This document shows positions 9,245 to 18,293 of a stretch of 64,000 nt of DNA, piece after piece. The position numbers and the translations under genes are program-made. Below the pieces are notes generated by a model. That model was given only the letters and a program-made list of their open reading frames with translations. It was not told the DNA's origin and did no database searches. Source of the stretch: JAUMBM01 sp964441755 (GTDB lineage: Bacteria > Bacteroidota > Bacteroidia > Chitinophagales > Saprospiraceae); contig CAYTVG010000006.1 in the NCBI GenBank assembly GCA_964441755.1, forward strand, positions 1 to 64,000, in the 5' to 3' direction. The stretch's first letter is position 1. The number at the start of each line of letters is the position of its first letter.

Positions 9245-10696
9245 ATGAAGGCATTTCTGCACAAGCCCGCATTTCGATGGATTCTGATTGTGTGGGTAAC
9301 GGGTTTTACCTGTTGGACACTGCAGGCTCAGGAGCGCCGCACTGCCCGGCGATTGGATGGTATACGCGACTATCCCGCTGCACTCATCGCCTTCTTTCAG
9401 GATATGCCCAAAGGAGGAGATCTACACCATCATTTTAGCGGCTCTGTATATCCTGAAACGTTCTTCCGGGCTGCAATCCGCCACAATGCATATATACATC
9501 CGGCCAGTCTTCGATTGCAGCTACAGGCGCCAAATGACACGAGCGGCTGGACTCGCCTGCAAGCATGGGCCGAATCTGTCGGTTACTACGAGGCTGAACG
9601 GACTTTGTTGCGGCATTGGTCTGCCATGGATTTTGCATCCGGCCAAACGGCGAGTTACGACGATTTTTTTTATTCATTCCCCCGTTTCAATTTTATTGTT
9701 GACAGTATACTGGCTGAAGGCTTGCTCGAACTCAAGCAACGAGCTGTTGATGATAATATATTGTATATAGAGACCATGCTGGAACGGGCTTACCTGCCAC
9801 TCACGACGGACAGCATAGCCCACTGGCAGCGCTTGCTCAACAGCATACAGGCAGCCAAAGACACTGCTGCTCTCTATACTTTTTTACAGCAACAATACAC
9901 CCGACTGCAGCCGGGTGCACGAGAACGCTCTGTTCAGCAGGCGCACAGCTTGCGACAGCTGCACGAAAAACTGGCCGTTGATGAAGATGGCTTCGCCATG
10001 CGGTATCAATATTTTGCACTGCGCGTGCTGCCTGCCCCACAGGTGTTTGCCGATCTGCTGCTTGCCTGTAATCTGGCAACTGCAGATGCATTGATTGTGG
10101 GTGTCAACATTGTTGCTCCCGAACACAACCCGGTGGCACTGACCGATTATTGGCTGCACATGCATTTTTTTAGGTTTTTGCGGCGGCAGTTTCCCGAAGT
10201 CCGATTTGCCATGCATGCAGGTGAGCTGTCACTGGGTGTTACACAGCCCGAGCACCTGCGCTGGCATGTGACCGCAGCTGTTGAAATTGCGGGCGCCAGC
10301 CGTATTGGCCATGGGGTCGACTTACCCTACGAACGCAACGTGCTGACGCTGCTCGATACGCTGCGGAAACGCTCCGTAGCCGTTGAAATCAACTTGTCGA
10401 GTAATGAATTTATTCTCGGCATTGCAGGCGATCGACATCCCGTGCAATGGCTATGGGAGGAAGGCGTACCTCTGGTTATTTCAACCGATGACGAAGGCGT
10501 ACTGCGTACCAACCTCACTGAACAGTACGTTTTGCTCGCACACCGCTACCCTTCCTTTTCATATCAGGATATTAAAAAACTGGTATACAACAGCATAACC
10601 TACAGTTTCCTCAAAGATCCCTCCCTAAAAAAAGCCATGATACAGGAACTCGACCGACGATTCGCCGCTTTTGAGGCGCGTTGGTCGAACCGATAA
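9245..10696 (+). CDS. Exported adenosine deaminase family protein
   Basis: A 483-residue member of the adenosine/AMP deaminase family with an N-terminal export signal (MKAFLHKPAFRWILIVWV...LQAQ), so it probably acts outside the cytoplasm on extracellular nucleosides. Active-site motifs are complete: KGGDLHHHFSGS (metal-binding HxH), RFAMHAGEL (third His and catalytic Glu), RIGHGVDL, and STDDEGV (metal-binding Asp). The long helical insert between residues 150 and 250 and the exported form recall the ADGF/ADA2-like group more than cytosolic Add. No neighbouring nucleoside genes. The 206-base gap upstream shows no clear promoter. Confidence 0.88.
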   Translation: MKAFLHKPAFRWILIVWVTGFTCWTLQAQERRTARRLDGIRDYPAALIAFFQDMPKGGDLHHHFSGSVYPETFFRAAIRHNAYIHPASLRLQLQAPNDTSGWTRLQAWAESVGYYEAERTLLRHWSAMDFASGQTASYDDFFYSFPRFNFIVDSILAEGLLELKQRAVDDNILYIETMLERAYLPLTTDSIAHWQRLLNSIQAAKDTAALYTFLQQQYTRLQPGARERSVQQAHSLRQLHEKLAVDEDGFAMRYQYFALRVLPAPQVFADLLLACNLATADALIVGVNIVAPEHNPVALTDYWLHMHFFRFLRRQFPEVRFAMHAGELSLGVTQPEHLRWHVTAAVEIAGASRIGHGVDLPYERNVLTLLDTLRKRSVAVEINLSSNEFILGIAGDRHPVQWLWEEGVPLVISTDDEGVLRTNLTEQYVLLAHRYPSFSYQDIKKLVYNSITYSFLKDPSLKKAMIQELDRRFAAFEARWSNR

Positions 10697-10820
10697 GGGA
10701 TCTTCTGCACCTGTGCTATACTGTACAAAATGGCCGGGTGTTTTGGCCAGTTCGAACCAACATGACCGGTCTCAGCTGATTGACAACAACCAGGTAGCGG
10801 TCAAAAAATCCGAAAAGGTA

Positions 10821-11177
10821 CTACACCTGCGTTTCTTTTTCAGCTTCGAGTGCTTCCCAATACTCCACAGCACGGCGAGTGTGCGGGATGCAAATCGATC
10901 CGCCTACCAGATTAGCAACTGCGAAAACATCAAAAATTTCTGCCTTGGTGACCCCCAGCTCAAAACAGGTACCCAGATGATAACGGATACAGTCGTCGCA
11001 GCGAAGAACCATACTGGCCACAAGCCCCAGCAATTCTTTAGTCCGCATGTCCAGTGCACCGTCCTGATACGTTTGGTGATCCAGGCTCCAAAAGCGCTTT
11101 AGCGATTTATTGCCCTCTGCCAGAATTTTCTCATTCATTCGGGCCCGATATTCATTAAATTCGTTTACAACTGACAT
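10821..11177 (-). CDS. Carboxymuconolactone decarboxylase / AhpD-like protein
   Basis: A 118-residue all-helical protein of the CMD family. The segment MRTKELLGLVASMVLRCDDCIRYH carries the CxxC-H motif that gives AhpD-type members peroxidase or disulfide-reductase activity, and VTKAEIFDVFAVANLVGGS is the second conserved helix. The pair of cysteines favours a redox role over lactone decarboxylation. It runs opposite to the preceding deaminase gene and divergently from the acyltransferase downstream. No exact promoter box is seen upstream. Confidence 0.88.
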   Translation of the reverse strand: MSVVNEFNEYRARMNEKILAEGNKSLKRFWSLDHQTYQDGALDMRTKELLGLVASMVLRCDDCIRYHLGTCFELGVTKAEIFDVFAVANLVGGSICIPHTRRAVEYWEALEAEKETQV

Positions 11178-11526
11178 ATAATTGACAATTTGATTTGCTT
11201 ATTCGGTAAATTATTTAGTTTTGGGGTATGATGATAAGAATGTATTCGGGACTTTCCGCCGAAGACAAAGTCGGAGGGGGTGTTATCTGTTTTTGTGCTT
11301 TGGAAGAAGCACAGCCGGCACCAGACAGCTAAAAAAGGTGAAAACTCGTGAAAACGCGCCTTTGTGGGTCTGGTGGAAGAACCCCTGATACGCTCTGAGC
11401 ACAACATCTGAAAGAAACCTGTGTGGAAGTTCACTTTACTTTGCGATATGTATTGCCTGATGGCTTCGGTCATTGTAATGCACGTTTTTTTCGACCACTA
11501 AATTGCACTCAAAATAACGCAAAAGT
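11178..11526. other. Divergent intergenic region with a dispersed-repeat-like segment
   Basis: This 349-base gap separates the CMD and acyltransferase genes. I see no exact promoter box and no RNA gene. Bases 11330-11398 (AAAAAAGGTGAAAAC ... TCTGGTGGAAGAA ... ACGCTCT) resemble stretches at 41327-41395 and 26101-26163, each also upstream of a plus-strand gene. Confidence 0.45.
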
Positions 11527-12825
11527 ATGGACAAAGCGCAACGTTTGCTTTCACTGGATGTATTTCGGGGCATCACCATTGCCGGCATGACGCTGGTAAA
11601 TAACCCGGGTTCATGGGAAACTGTTTATGCTCCCTTGCTGCATGCCGATTGGCACGGCATCACCCCTACCGATTGGGTTTTCCCCTTCTTCCTGTTTATT
11701 GTGGGGGTAGCCATTCCGCTGGCACTGGGTCGCCGCAAAGAATCGGGTGCTGATCTGAAGTCAATTCACCGCAAGATTGGCTGGCGTGTGCTGGCAATTT
11801 TCGGTTTTGGCCTCTTGTTGGCAGCTTTCCCCGGCTTTGGGATGGAGGGCGCTCCAGGCGGCATCAAATTTTTACACTATGGCTTACTGACTGTATTTTT
11901 ACTCAGTCTTTTTACCCGCGAGGTATTTGGTGCTTCGGCTGAAGATGTGAGGCGCAGCCTGGGCTATCTGTCTCTGGCTGCAGCCGCAGGTCTCCTGCTG
12001 GTAGGCCTTTTTTACTACGACCTGAGTCAACTGCGTATACCTGGTGTATTGCAGCGTATTGCGCTCGTTTATGGAGCCAGTGCACTTATATACCTGCATC
12101 TCTCTGTCAGGGCACAATGGATAACAGGTATTGGACTGCTATTGCTGTACTGGGCACTGATGACGCTCGTACCTGTCCCGGGGGGTATTGCCCCCAACCT
12201 CGAACCTGCAACCAACCTCGGCGCCTGGATAGACAACGCCCTCCTGGGCGGGCATCTTTGGTCGCAGTCAAAAGTATGGGATCCGGAGGGACTGCTCAGT
12301 ACACTGCCTGCCATCAGCAGCGGCCTGGCCGGTGTACTCACTGGCGAATGGCTACGCTCCGACCGGACTGCCTACGAAAAAATAGCAGGTATGATGGTTG
12401 CCGGCACCTTACTGCTCGGCCTGAGTTTCATCTGGGATCTCAGCTTCCCCATCAATAAGAAGATCTGGACGTCCTCCTTTGTTTGTTACACCAGCGGTGT
12501 AGCCCTGCTTGGACTGGGTACGATTTACTGGCTGGTTGACGTCAAAAACTACCAGCGCTGGGCTAAGCCATTTGTTGTATACGGCACCAATGCCCTTTTT
12601 GTGTACATAGCAACAGGCCTGCTGGTCGACCTTTTCTCCTCCATCCGCTGGGTAGACAGTCAGGGCGAAGAAACCAGTGCTTTGCAGGCTTTTTACCAGT
12701 CTGCCTTCGTACCGCTCTTCAGTTCTCCCTACGATGCCTCGCTGGCATACGCACTTTTCAACGTACTGTTCTTCCTGGGGCTTGCATGGCTTATGTACTG
12801 GCGGAAGATATTTATTCGGGTATAA
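11527..12825 (+). CDS. HGSNAT/NagX-like membrane acyltransferase (DUF5009)
   Basis: A 432-residue protein with about eleven membrane segments, starting with the family hallmark RLLSLDVFRGITIAGMTLVN and TPTDWVFPFFLFIVGVAIP. These features mark heparan-alpha-glucosaminide N-acetyltransferase relatives, which move an acyl group across the membrane to an amino sugar. The conserved histidine HYGLLTVF near residue 118 corresponds to the region of the catalytic histidine. The chemical target here is unknown; cell-wall or glycan amino sugars are plausible. The gene ends before a bidirectional terminator. Confidence 0.85.
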   Translation: MDKAQRLLSLDVFRGITIAGMTLVNNPGSWETVYAPLLHADWHGITPTDWVFPFFLFIVGVAIPLALGRRKESGADLKSIHRKIGWRVLAIFGFGLLLAAFPGFGMEGAPGGIKFLHYGLLTVFLLSLFTREVFGASAEDVRRSLGYLSLAAAAGLLLVGLFYYDLSQLRIPGVLQRIALVYGASALIYLHLSVRAQWITGIGLLLLYWALMTLVPVPGGIAPNLEPATNLGAWIDNALLGGHLWSQSKVWDPEGLLSTLPAISSGLAGVLTGEWLRSDRTAYEKIAGMMVAGTLLLGLSFIWDLSFPINKKIWTSSFVCYTSGVALLGLGTIYWLVDVKNYQRWAKPFVVYGTNALFVYIATGLLVDLFSSIRWVDSQGEETSALQAFYQSAFVPLFSSPYDASLAYALFNVLFFLGLAWLMYWRKIFIRV

Positions 12826-12902
12826 AAAATATTGCGGATGCGCCTGTGCTGTTTAATCGCTTTATCTCAGCCAAAGCGTCTGCTACTTTTTACCATGATC
12901 TT

Positions 12903-12947
12903 ATACGAAAAAAGGCCTGAGCGTGCAGCTCAGGCCTTTTTTCGTAT
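12903..12947. terminator. Bidirectional rho-independent terminator
   Basis: Arms containing AAAAAAGGCCTGAGC and GCTCAGGCCTTTTTT enclose a 5-base loop GTGCA, with A and T runs on the two sides. It separates the convergent acyltransferase and the secreted unknown gene. Confidence 0.92.
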
Positions 12948-12949
12948 CG

Positions 12950-13840
12950 TCAACGGCGGGAAGGAACCGACCACCTTTCTTCCTTAGGCAGCAAAAGGAA
13001 GGTATCCATGAGGCTGCGTTGAATCTGTTTGCGTCTCGCATCCCAAAGCGCCTTTTGGCGGAAGGCCTGCTGCTGCTGTACCAGCGCAGCTTTCTGGCTG
13101 CTTGTTTCCGGCAGGTTGGTCAACAGCGTATCGAGCCAACTGAGCGCCTTGGCAGCATCAGCCGCCTGCGGGTCAATCAACGCAAGTTCTGACAGTGTCT
13201 GATCGAGCAAGTTGCTGTCAGCAGCCAGTTGTGCGCGCTGTAAGTGTACACTGTCCATCTTGTCCTGGTAGTTGAGGTATAAGGTATACGCCAGGTTGAC
13301 TGCCTCCTTGGAACAAGCGACATTTTCCGGTATACTCGCCGCCAGGGCGTATGCCTTGAGCGGATTGTCAGCAGCGCTGCGGTTGGCCATGGCCAGGAGG
13401 CTGTCGCAGTTATTACGGAAAAAAGATACATACTCAGCTGTAAACGTGCGCCCCCAGCTATTGAGGTCTACATGAGCACTATTGAGTTTGCGCATAGCCA
13501 CCCGCCTTGCCAGCGCAGCCGTAGGGCCTTTGCCGTCAAAAGAGATCGTTCGCTTGGATGCCTCCTGACCAGAAGCCAGGTGAACAGCCTTCAGCTCTAT
13601 ATCAAATTTTATCCCCACCGTACCCTGCTCTTCAGGCGAGTAGGCGCGAGGATCCGAAATGGTCGCAAAGATAGCCATGTGCGCCAGGCTATCTACTGTC
13701 ATCAACTCCCTCACCACGGGCTGGAGGGCAGCAAACAAGCTGCTGTCGCCCTTCACCAGCTCCAACCGGGTCGGGTAGGACTGGGCCTGCGCTGTACTGA
13801 CTACACAAGCCAGCAATATCAACAAGATGAATTGTCGCAT
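12950..13840 (-). CDS. Secreted protein of unknown function
   Basis: A 296-residue protein with a clear signal peptide (MRQFILLILLACVVSTAQAQ). The first half (to about residue 120) looks alpha/beta and includes a lysine-rich surface strand set; the second half is helical with long heptad-like stretches (residues 175-270) and could be coiled coil. I recognise no family; it faintly recalls Bacteroidota proteins with an LPP20/CsgG-like front half. It begins 40 bases after ettA and shares its direction, so it is probably co-transcribed with ettA. It ends directly at the terminator at 12903-12947. Confidence 0.6.
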   Translation of the reverse strand: MRQFILLILLACVVSTAQAQSYPTRLELVKGDSSLFAALQPVVRELMTVDSLAHMAIFATISDPRAYSPEEQGTVGIKFDIELKAVHLASGQEASKRTISFDGKGPTAALARRVAMRKLNSAHVDLNSWGRTFTAEYVSFFRNNCDSLLAMANRSAADNPLKAYALAASIPENVACSKEAVNLAYTLYLNYQDKMDSVHLQRAQLAADSNLLDQTLSELALIDPQAADAAKALSWLDTLLTNLPETSSQKAALVQQQQAFRQKALWDARRKQIQRSLMDTFLLLPKEERWSVPSRR

Positions 13841-13880
13841 GTCATTTATTTTAATAAATCATGGAATATGGTACAGCTGA

Positions 13881-15560
13881 TTATCGATTGATCACATTTT
13901 TGAAACGTGGCCGCTTGGGCGTTACATCGCCCATCTCCCGCTTTTTCATCTGCTCATAGTCCGTATAGTTGCCTTCAAAGAAGACAACCCTGGCATCGCC
14001 TTCGAAAGCCAGAATATGGGTAGCCAGACGGTCGATGAACCAGCGATCGTGGGATATCACCATCACACAACCTGCAAAATCTTCCAACGCATCTTCCAGA
14101 GCCCGTAGTGTGTTAACATCAATATCATTGGTAGGTTCGTCCAGCAGCAGCACGTTCCCTCCCTCGCGAAGGGTTATGGCCAGATGCAGTCGGTTGCGCT
14201 CGCCCCCGGAGAGAACGTTCAGCTTTTTCTGCTGATCGGCGCCGGCAAAATTGAAGCGGCTCAGGTAAGCCCTTGCGTTGACGGATGTATTGCCTACCGT
14301 AATCAGGTCATTGCCGCCGGAAACAATATCGTATACCGTCTTATCAGCCTGCTGCAGCTCCTTATGGCTCTGGTCTACGTAGGAAAGTTTGACCGTATCG
14401 CCAATGGTAATGCTGCCGCTGTCAGGTTGTTCCTGCCCCATGATGATGCGGAAGAGCGTAGATTTACCCATGCCATTAGGACCGATAATCCCTACGATAG
14501 CATTTTTGGGGATGCTGAAACTGAGGTTTTCAAACAGCAATCGATTCCCATAGCTTTTACTCAGGTCGTGCGCATCGATGACCACATCGCCCAGGCGCGT
14601 GCCCGGTGGTATGAAAAGCTCCAGCTTAGCTTCCTTCTCACGGCCATCCTCGTCCGCCAGCTTTTCATAAGCGCTCAGACGAGCTTTCCCCTTGGCCTGC
14701 CGCGCTTTGGGTGCCATACGCACCCACTCAAGTTCGCGCTCGAGCGTCTTGCGGCGCTTGCTCTCTGCCTTCTCCTCCTGCTCCAGGCGGCGGGCCTTTT
14801 GCTCCAGCCAGGATGAATAGTTGCCCTCCCAGGGAATCCCCTCACCACGGTCAAGTTCAAGAATCCAGCCAGCGACATTATCCAGAAAATAACGGTCGTG
14901 CGTTACGGCGATCACCGTGCCGGGAAAATTTTTCAGGTATTGCTCCAGCCAGTCAACAGACTCAGCGTCGAGGTGGTTGGTAGGCTCATCCAGCAGCAGG
15001 ATATCAGGATTGCTCAGCAGCAGACGGCAGAGCGCAACACGCCGGCGTTCCCCGCCCGAAAGTACCCCTATGACCGCATCATCCGGTGGGCAGCGCAGGG
15101 CATCCATGGCTGTGTTAAGGCGGTTGTCGAGTTCCCAGGCATTGTCGTGATCAAGCTGCTCCATCAACTCCCCCTGCCGCTCAATCAACTTCATCATCTC
15201 ATCATCGTCAAGCGGCTCTGACAGCTTGAGGTTGATATTCTCGTATTCATTGAGGCGGTCAACAATCGGCTGCACAGCCTCTTCTACCACCTGGCGAACC
15301 GTCTTGGAATCATCGAGCTTGGGCTCCTGCTCCAAAAACCCTATGCGGTAGCTGCCATCAAAAGTGATGCGCCCCTCATAGTTATTGTCCTGGCCCGCAA
15401 TAATGCGCAATAAACTGGATTTACCGGCCCCGTTAAGACCCAGAACGCCAATTTTGGCGCCATAAAAGAAGGACAGCCAGATATTCTTGAGTACCTGCTT
15501 GCTGGGAGGATAGGTCTTTGAGACACCCTCCATGGAAAATATAATCTTGTGATCTGCCAT
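13881..15560 (-). CDS. ettA: ABC-F ATPase EttA, energy-dependent translational throttle
   Basis: A 559-residue soluble ABC-F protein, close to the 555 residues of E. coli EttA, which binds the ribosomal E site and gates elongation by ATP/ADP state. It has two ATPase domains: Walker A GLNGAGKSS and GPNGMGKST, signatures LSGGERRRVALCRLLL and LSGGERNRLHLA, Walker B ILLLDEPTNHLD and VLLLDEPTNDID. The arm insertion and the charged P-site tRNA interaction linker between the domains are present. The start MADHKIIFSMEGVSKTYPP at 15560 is family-typical; the open frame upstream to 15707 is not coding. The promoter box TATCTTTG lies 70 bases upstream. It leads a two-gene unit with the secreted protein below. 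Confidence 0.95.
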   Translation of the reverse strand: MADHKIIFSMEGVSKTYPPSKQVLKNIWLSFFYGAKIGVLGLNGAGKSSLLRIIAGQDNNYEGRITFDGSYRIGFLEQEPKLDDSKTVRQVVEEAVQPIVDRLNEYENINLKLSEPLDDDEMMKLIERQGELMEQLDHDNAWELDNRLNTAMDALRCPPDDAVIGVLSGGERRRVALCRLLLSNPDILLLDEPTNHLDAESVDWLEQYLKNFPGTVIAVTHDRYFLDNVAGWILELDRGEGIPWEGNYSSWLEQKARRLEQEEKAESKRRKTLERELEWVRMAPKARQAKGKARLSAYEKLADEDGREKEAKLELFIPPGTRLGDVVIDAHDLSKSYGNRLLFENLSFSIPKNAIVGIIGPNGMGKSTLFRIIMGQEQPDSGSITIGDTVKLSYVDQSHKELQQADKTVYDIVSGGNDLITVGNTSVNARAYLSRFNFAGADQQKKLNVLSGGERNRLHLAITLREGGNVLLLDEPTNDIDVNTLRALEDALEDFAGCVMVISHDRWFIDRLATHILAFEGDARVVFFEGNYTDYEQMKKREMGDVTPKRPRFKNVINR

Positions 15561-15628
15561 AACAGAAAGAATGGTTGTATTCGCCCGGTTGAAAAAACTG
15601 TTGATACAATTCGGTGTTAATAATGCCG

Positions 15629-15636
15629 CAAAGATA
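15629..15636 (-). promoter_or_regulatory. -7 promoter box of ettA
   Basis: TATCTTTG on the minus strand, an exact TAnnTTTG match, about 70 bases before the ettA ATG. No good TTG element is seen at the expected upstream distance. Confidence 0.55.
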
Positions 15637-15667
15637 AGAATTCTTACGGTTCTTTTCGTTTGGAAAA

Positions 15668-15713
15668 GGCTTATTGCGCCCGGACAGCGGCCGCTGTCCG
15701 GGCGCAATAAGCC
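15668..15713. repeat. Perfect 46-bp palindrome between divergent genes
   Basis: Bases 15668-15690 are exactly complementary to 15691-15713 with no loop and a GCGGCCGC centre. It lies between ettA (minus) and the barrel receptor (plus), so it is not at a gene end. It could be an operator or a member of the genome's palindrome family. Confidence 0.85.
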
Positions 15714-15770
15714 TGTGCAGCTACCTTTTATTTGTCAAAATCGGCAGTGCCGGTTTTCAAAAATGCCATT

Positions 15771-18152
15771 ATGCTCTTTTTTGCCGTAGTGCTCTTTTTA
15801 CTGTGCTCACAAATTGCCTACACCCAAACGCATGAACTTGAGATAGAAGTTACCGACAATGCCCGCCAACCACTACCCGCTGCGGTTGTTCAACTGCAAC
15901 AAACAGGCACCAATCGGCTGTTGTCGGATGTATGTGACCCCGACGGACTAGCCCGGTTCCGCGATCTGTCAGCAGGTAGTTATTCGCTCGCCATTAGTTA
16001 TCTGGGCTATAAATCCTATACCGACACCATAAACGTCCCACATACGGGTAAAAGGGTAGTCGCCCGGATGGAAGAGGAAGCCCTTGGCCTGCAGGAGGTC
16101 ACCGTCACGGCAACCCGACCACTCATCACCCAGGATGGCGATATGCAGGTGGTTGACCCGGAACCCATCGCCAATTCAAGTACCAGCACACTGGAGGTGC
16201 TTGAAAAAACACCGGGCCTGTTTGTAGACCAGGATGGCTATATCTTTCTCAACAGCGCAACGCCGGCTATGGTGTATATCAATGGCCGTGAACAACGGCT
16301 GAGTCCGCAGGATATTGCTGCCATTTTGCGCAGCCTGCCACCCTCCAACATACAAAAGATTGAGATTCTGCGCACACCTTCCTCCAAGTACGATGCCTCC
16401 AGCTCAGGGGGCATCGTCAATGTTGTACTGAAAAAGGGTGTAAAAATCGGCCGTACAGGCTCTGTAAATGCAGGCTTCAACCAAGGCAGATACGGCAATC
16501 AGTTTGCCGGTTTCAACCTCAATGACAGCGGAGAGAAAGGAGCCTGGTACCTCAACGGCAACCTCAGTCGCCGCGATTTGCTCGAAGAAGTGGATGCCAG
16601 TCGTCTGCTTGCCGACAATAATATACTTTTGCAGCAGGCACGCTCCCGACAGCCTGGTGATCAACTGTTTACCAGTATTGGTGGCAACCTTGATTTCAAG
16701 GAAAAACTGAGTCTCAGTTACGACGGTCGACTCAACCTAAGCCGTGGAGACAACAGCAGTCTGAACCTCAACAGACTTGAAGACAATCAACCCTTGGTAC
16801 TGTCCCAAAATGACAACCTCACGCGCAACCAAACGGTATTTGCCAACCTGCAGCACGATCTGGGAGCCAACTATACAATTGACAGCCTGGGTTCCTCCTG
16901 GGACACCAAACTGAGCTTCAGCAGCAGTAACAACCAACTGGAGCAAGACTACAGCATCCTTTTTATCAAACCCCGCGCCGGCAGCCTGTTGGGGGAAGGC
17001 GACAATGAACAACTGAGAGGGTTCTTCCTGCTGCAGTCCGATCTCATCTTGCAATTGCCCGCAGACATCAAAGCCGAGACGGGCTTTAAGACTACTTTCC
17101 AGCGCTATCGAAGCGAGGCTGATTATTTTTTCCGTACAGGCGACAGCCTGCTGGTTGACCCCTTCCGGACCAATGCCTTCAGCTACCGGGAGCAGATCCA
17201 TGCCGCTTATCTGCAAGCGTCCAAGGGACTGCCAGGTAAGTTGCTCCTCAAAGCAGGGGTGCGCTGGGAATACACCTTCATGGACGGCCAACAGCAAATC
17301 CCGACAGACACCAGTTTTGTTATCCGACGCAATGATTTCTTCCCCTATGTATTTTTGAGTCGCCCGGTCGTCAAAATTGCCGACTTCGAACTCAGAGCTT
17401 TCCTCATCTATCGCAAATCCATCAATCGACCGGGCTACCAGAGTCTTAACCCCTACATCAAGTATATTGACCCTTACCTCTACGAAACCGGCAACCCGGC
17501 CCTGCAGCCACAGTTTACCGATAATGTGGAGTTTAATATCAGTTTTGATCAACGACCTATCATTGCTGTAGGCAGGAATTATATAAGCGACATATTCTCC
17601 AATGTTGTCTATCAGGATAGCCGTGACCCGGAAGTGGCAGTGCGGACACTGGACAATGTCGGGCGGAACCGGGAGACTTATCTCCGCCTGATTGCGGCTA
17701 TCCCTCCGGGTGGGGTGTATTTTTTTGTGGTAGGCGCCCAGTACAATCTTAGCGAATACGACGGTCTGTACGAGAACCAGCCCCTGCAGTTCCGGCAGGG
17801 CAGCTGGCGCTTTTTTACCTACCATCAACTCAAACTAGGCCCGCATACCAAGCTCAGCCTCAATGGATTTATGCTCTATAAAGGTTTGCAGAATTTCTAC
17901 CGGCTCGACAACTTTGGTCAGCTCAACATATCTGTAAATCAGACATTGATGAACAAAAAACTGAACATCAATTTCAGCGCCAATGACATCTTTCGCACGA
18001 TGCTGACGCGCTTCTCACTGGAGCAGGGCAGTATCGAAACTTTTGGCAGCCGCTACAGCGACAACCAGCGGTTTGGCATGAATGTGCGATATCAGTTTGG
18101 CATCAAAACCAAAGAAGAGAGAACTAACATGCTGGAAACGCCTGCTGAGTGA
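15771..18152 (+). CDS. Outer-membrane beta-barrel receptor (TonB-dependent receptor-like)
   Basis: A 793-residue outer-membrane protein. After the signal peptide (MLFFAVVLFLLCSQIAYTQ, start 15771; the frame from 15732 begins with TTG) comes a carboxypeptidase-regulatory-like domain, residues 22-100 (LEIEVTDNARQPLPAAVVQLQQT). A plug domain follows (LQEVTVTATRPLITQDGDMQVV, then PSSKYDASSSGGIVNVVLK), and from about 240 a barrel of the OMP_b-brl_3 type found in Bacteroidota. It ends in NVRYQFGIKTKEE. No SusD partner is adjacent, so this is not a Sus-type glycan locus; the substrate is unknown. A TonB protein is encoded 7 kb away. Confidence 0.88.
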   Translation: MLFFAVVLFLLCSQIAYTQTHELEIEVTDNARQPLPAAVVQLQQTGTNRLLSDVCDPDGLARFRDLSAGSYSLAISYLGYKSYTDTINVPHTGKRVVARMEEEALGLQEVTVTATRPLITQDGDMQVVDPEPIANSSTSTLEVLEKTPGLFVDQDGYIFLNSATPAMVYINGREQRLSPQDIAAILRSLPPSNIQKIEILRTPSSKYDASSSGGIVNVVLKKGVKIGRTGSVNAGFNQGRYGNQFAGFNLNDSGEKGAWYLNGNLSRRDLLEEVDASRLLADNNILLQQARSRQPGDQLFTSIGGNLDFKEKLSLSYDGRLNLSRGDNSSLNLNRLEDNQPLVLSQNDNLTRNQTVFANLQHDLGANYTIDSLGSSWDTKLSFSSSNNQLEQDYSILFIKPRAGSLLGEGDNEQLRGFFLLQSDLILQLPADIKAETGFKTTFQRYRSEADYFFRTGDSLLVDPFRTNAFSYREQIHAAYLQASKGLPGKLLLKAGVRWEYTFMDGQQQIPTDTSFVIRRNDFFPYVFLSRPVVKIADFELRAFLIYRKSINRPGYQSLNPYIKYIDPYLYETGNPALQPQFTDNVEFNISFDQRPIIAVGRNYISDIFSNVVYQDSRDPEVAVRTLDNVGRNRETYLRLIAAIPPGGVYFFVVGAQYNLSEYDGLYENQPLQFRQGSWRFFTYHQLKLGPHTKLSLNGFMLYKGLQNFYRLDNFGQLNISVNQTLMNKKLNINFSANDIFRTMLTRFSLEQGSIETFGSRYSDNQRFGMNVRYQFGIKTKEERTNMLETPAE

Positions 18153-18211
18153 GATGGCTGACTTTGCGGGAGGCTGCGCCAAAAATATCATTGATACAGC
18201 CTGTAAAGGAT

Positions 18212-18233
18212 TTTGGCTGCATTAGCAGCCAAA
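18212..18233. repeat. Short intergenic hairpin
   Basis: TTTGGCTGC and GCAGCCAAA pair around the loop ATTA, just after the barrel receptor gene. Short T runs flank it on the coding side, so it may contribute to termination. Confidence 0.6.
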
Positions 18234-18245
18234 TTTCTTATGTAC

Positions 18246-18283
18246 GGGCTGAATTTTGCCGCCCGGGCGGCAAAATTCAGCCC
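18246..18283. repeat. Perfect 38-bp palindrome between convergent genes
   Basis: Bases 18246-18264 are fully complementary to 18265-18283, centre GCCCGGGC. It lies between the convergent receptor and TIGR01777 genes and probably stops transcription from both sides. Confidence 0.8.
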
Positions 18284-18293
18284 TGCGTTTACG

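Noticed and set aside
16737..17828. 363-residue minus-strand open frame inside the barrel receptor
   Set aside because: Shadow of the receptor gene in another frame with no domain signature.
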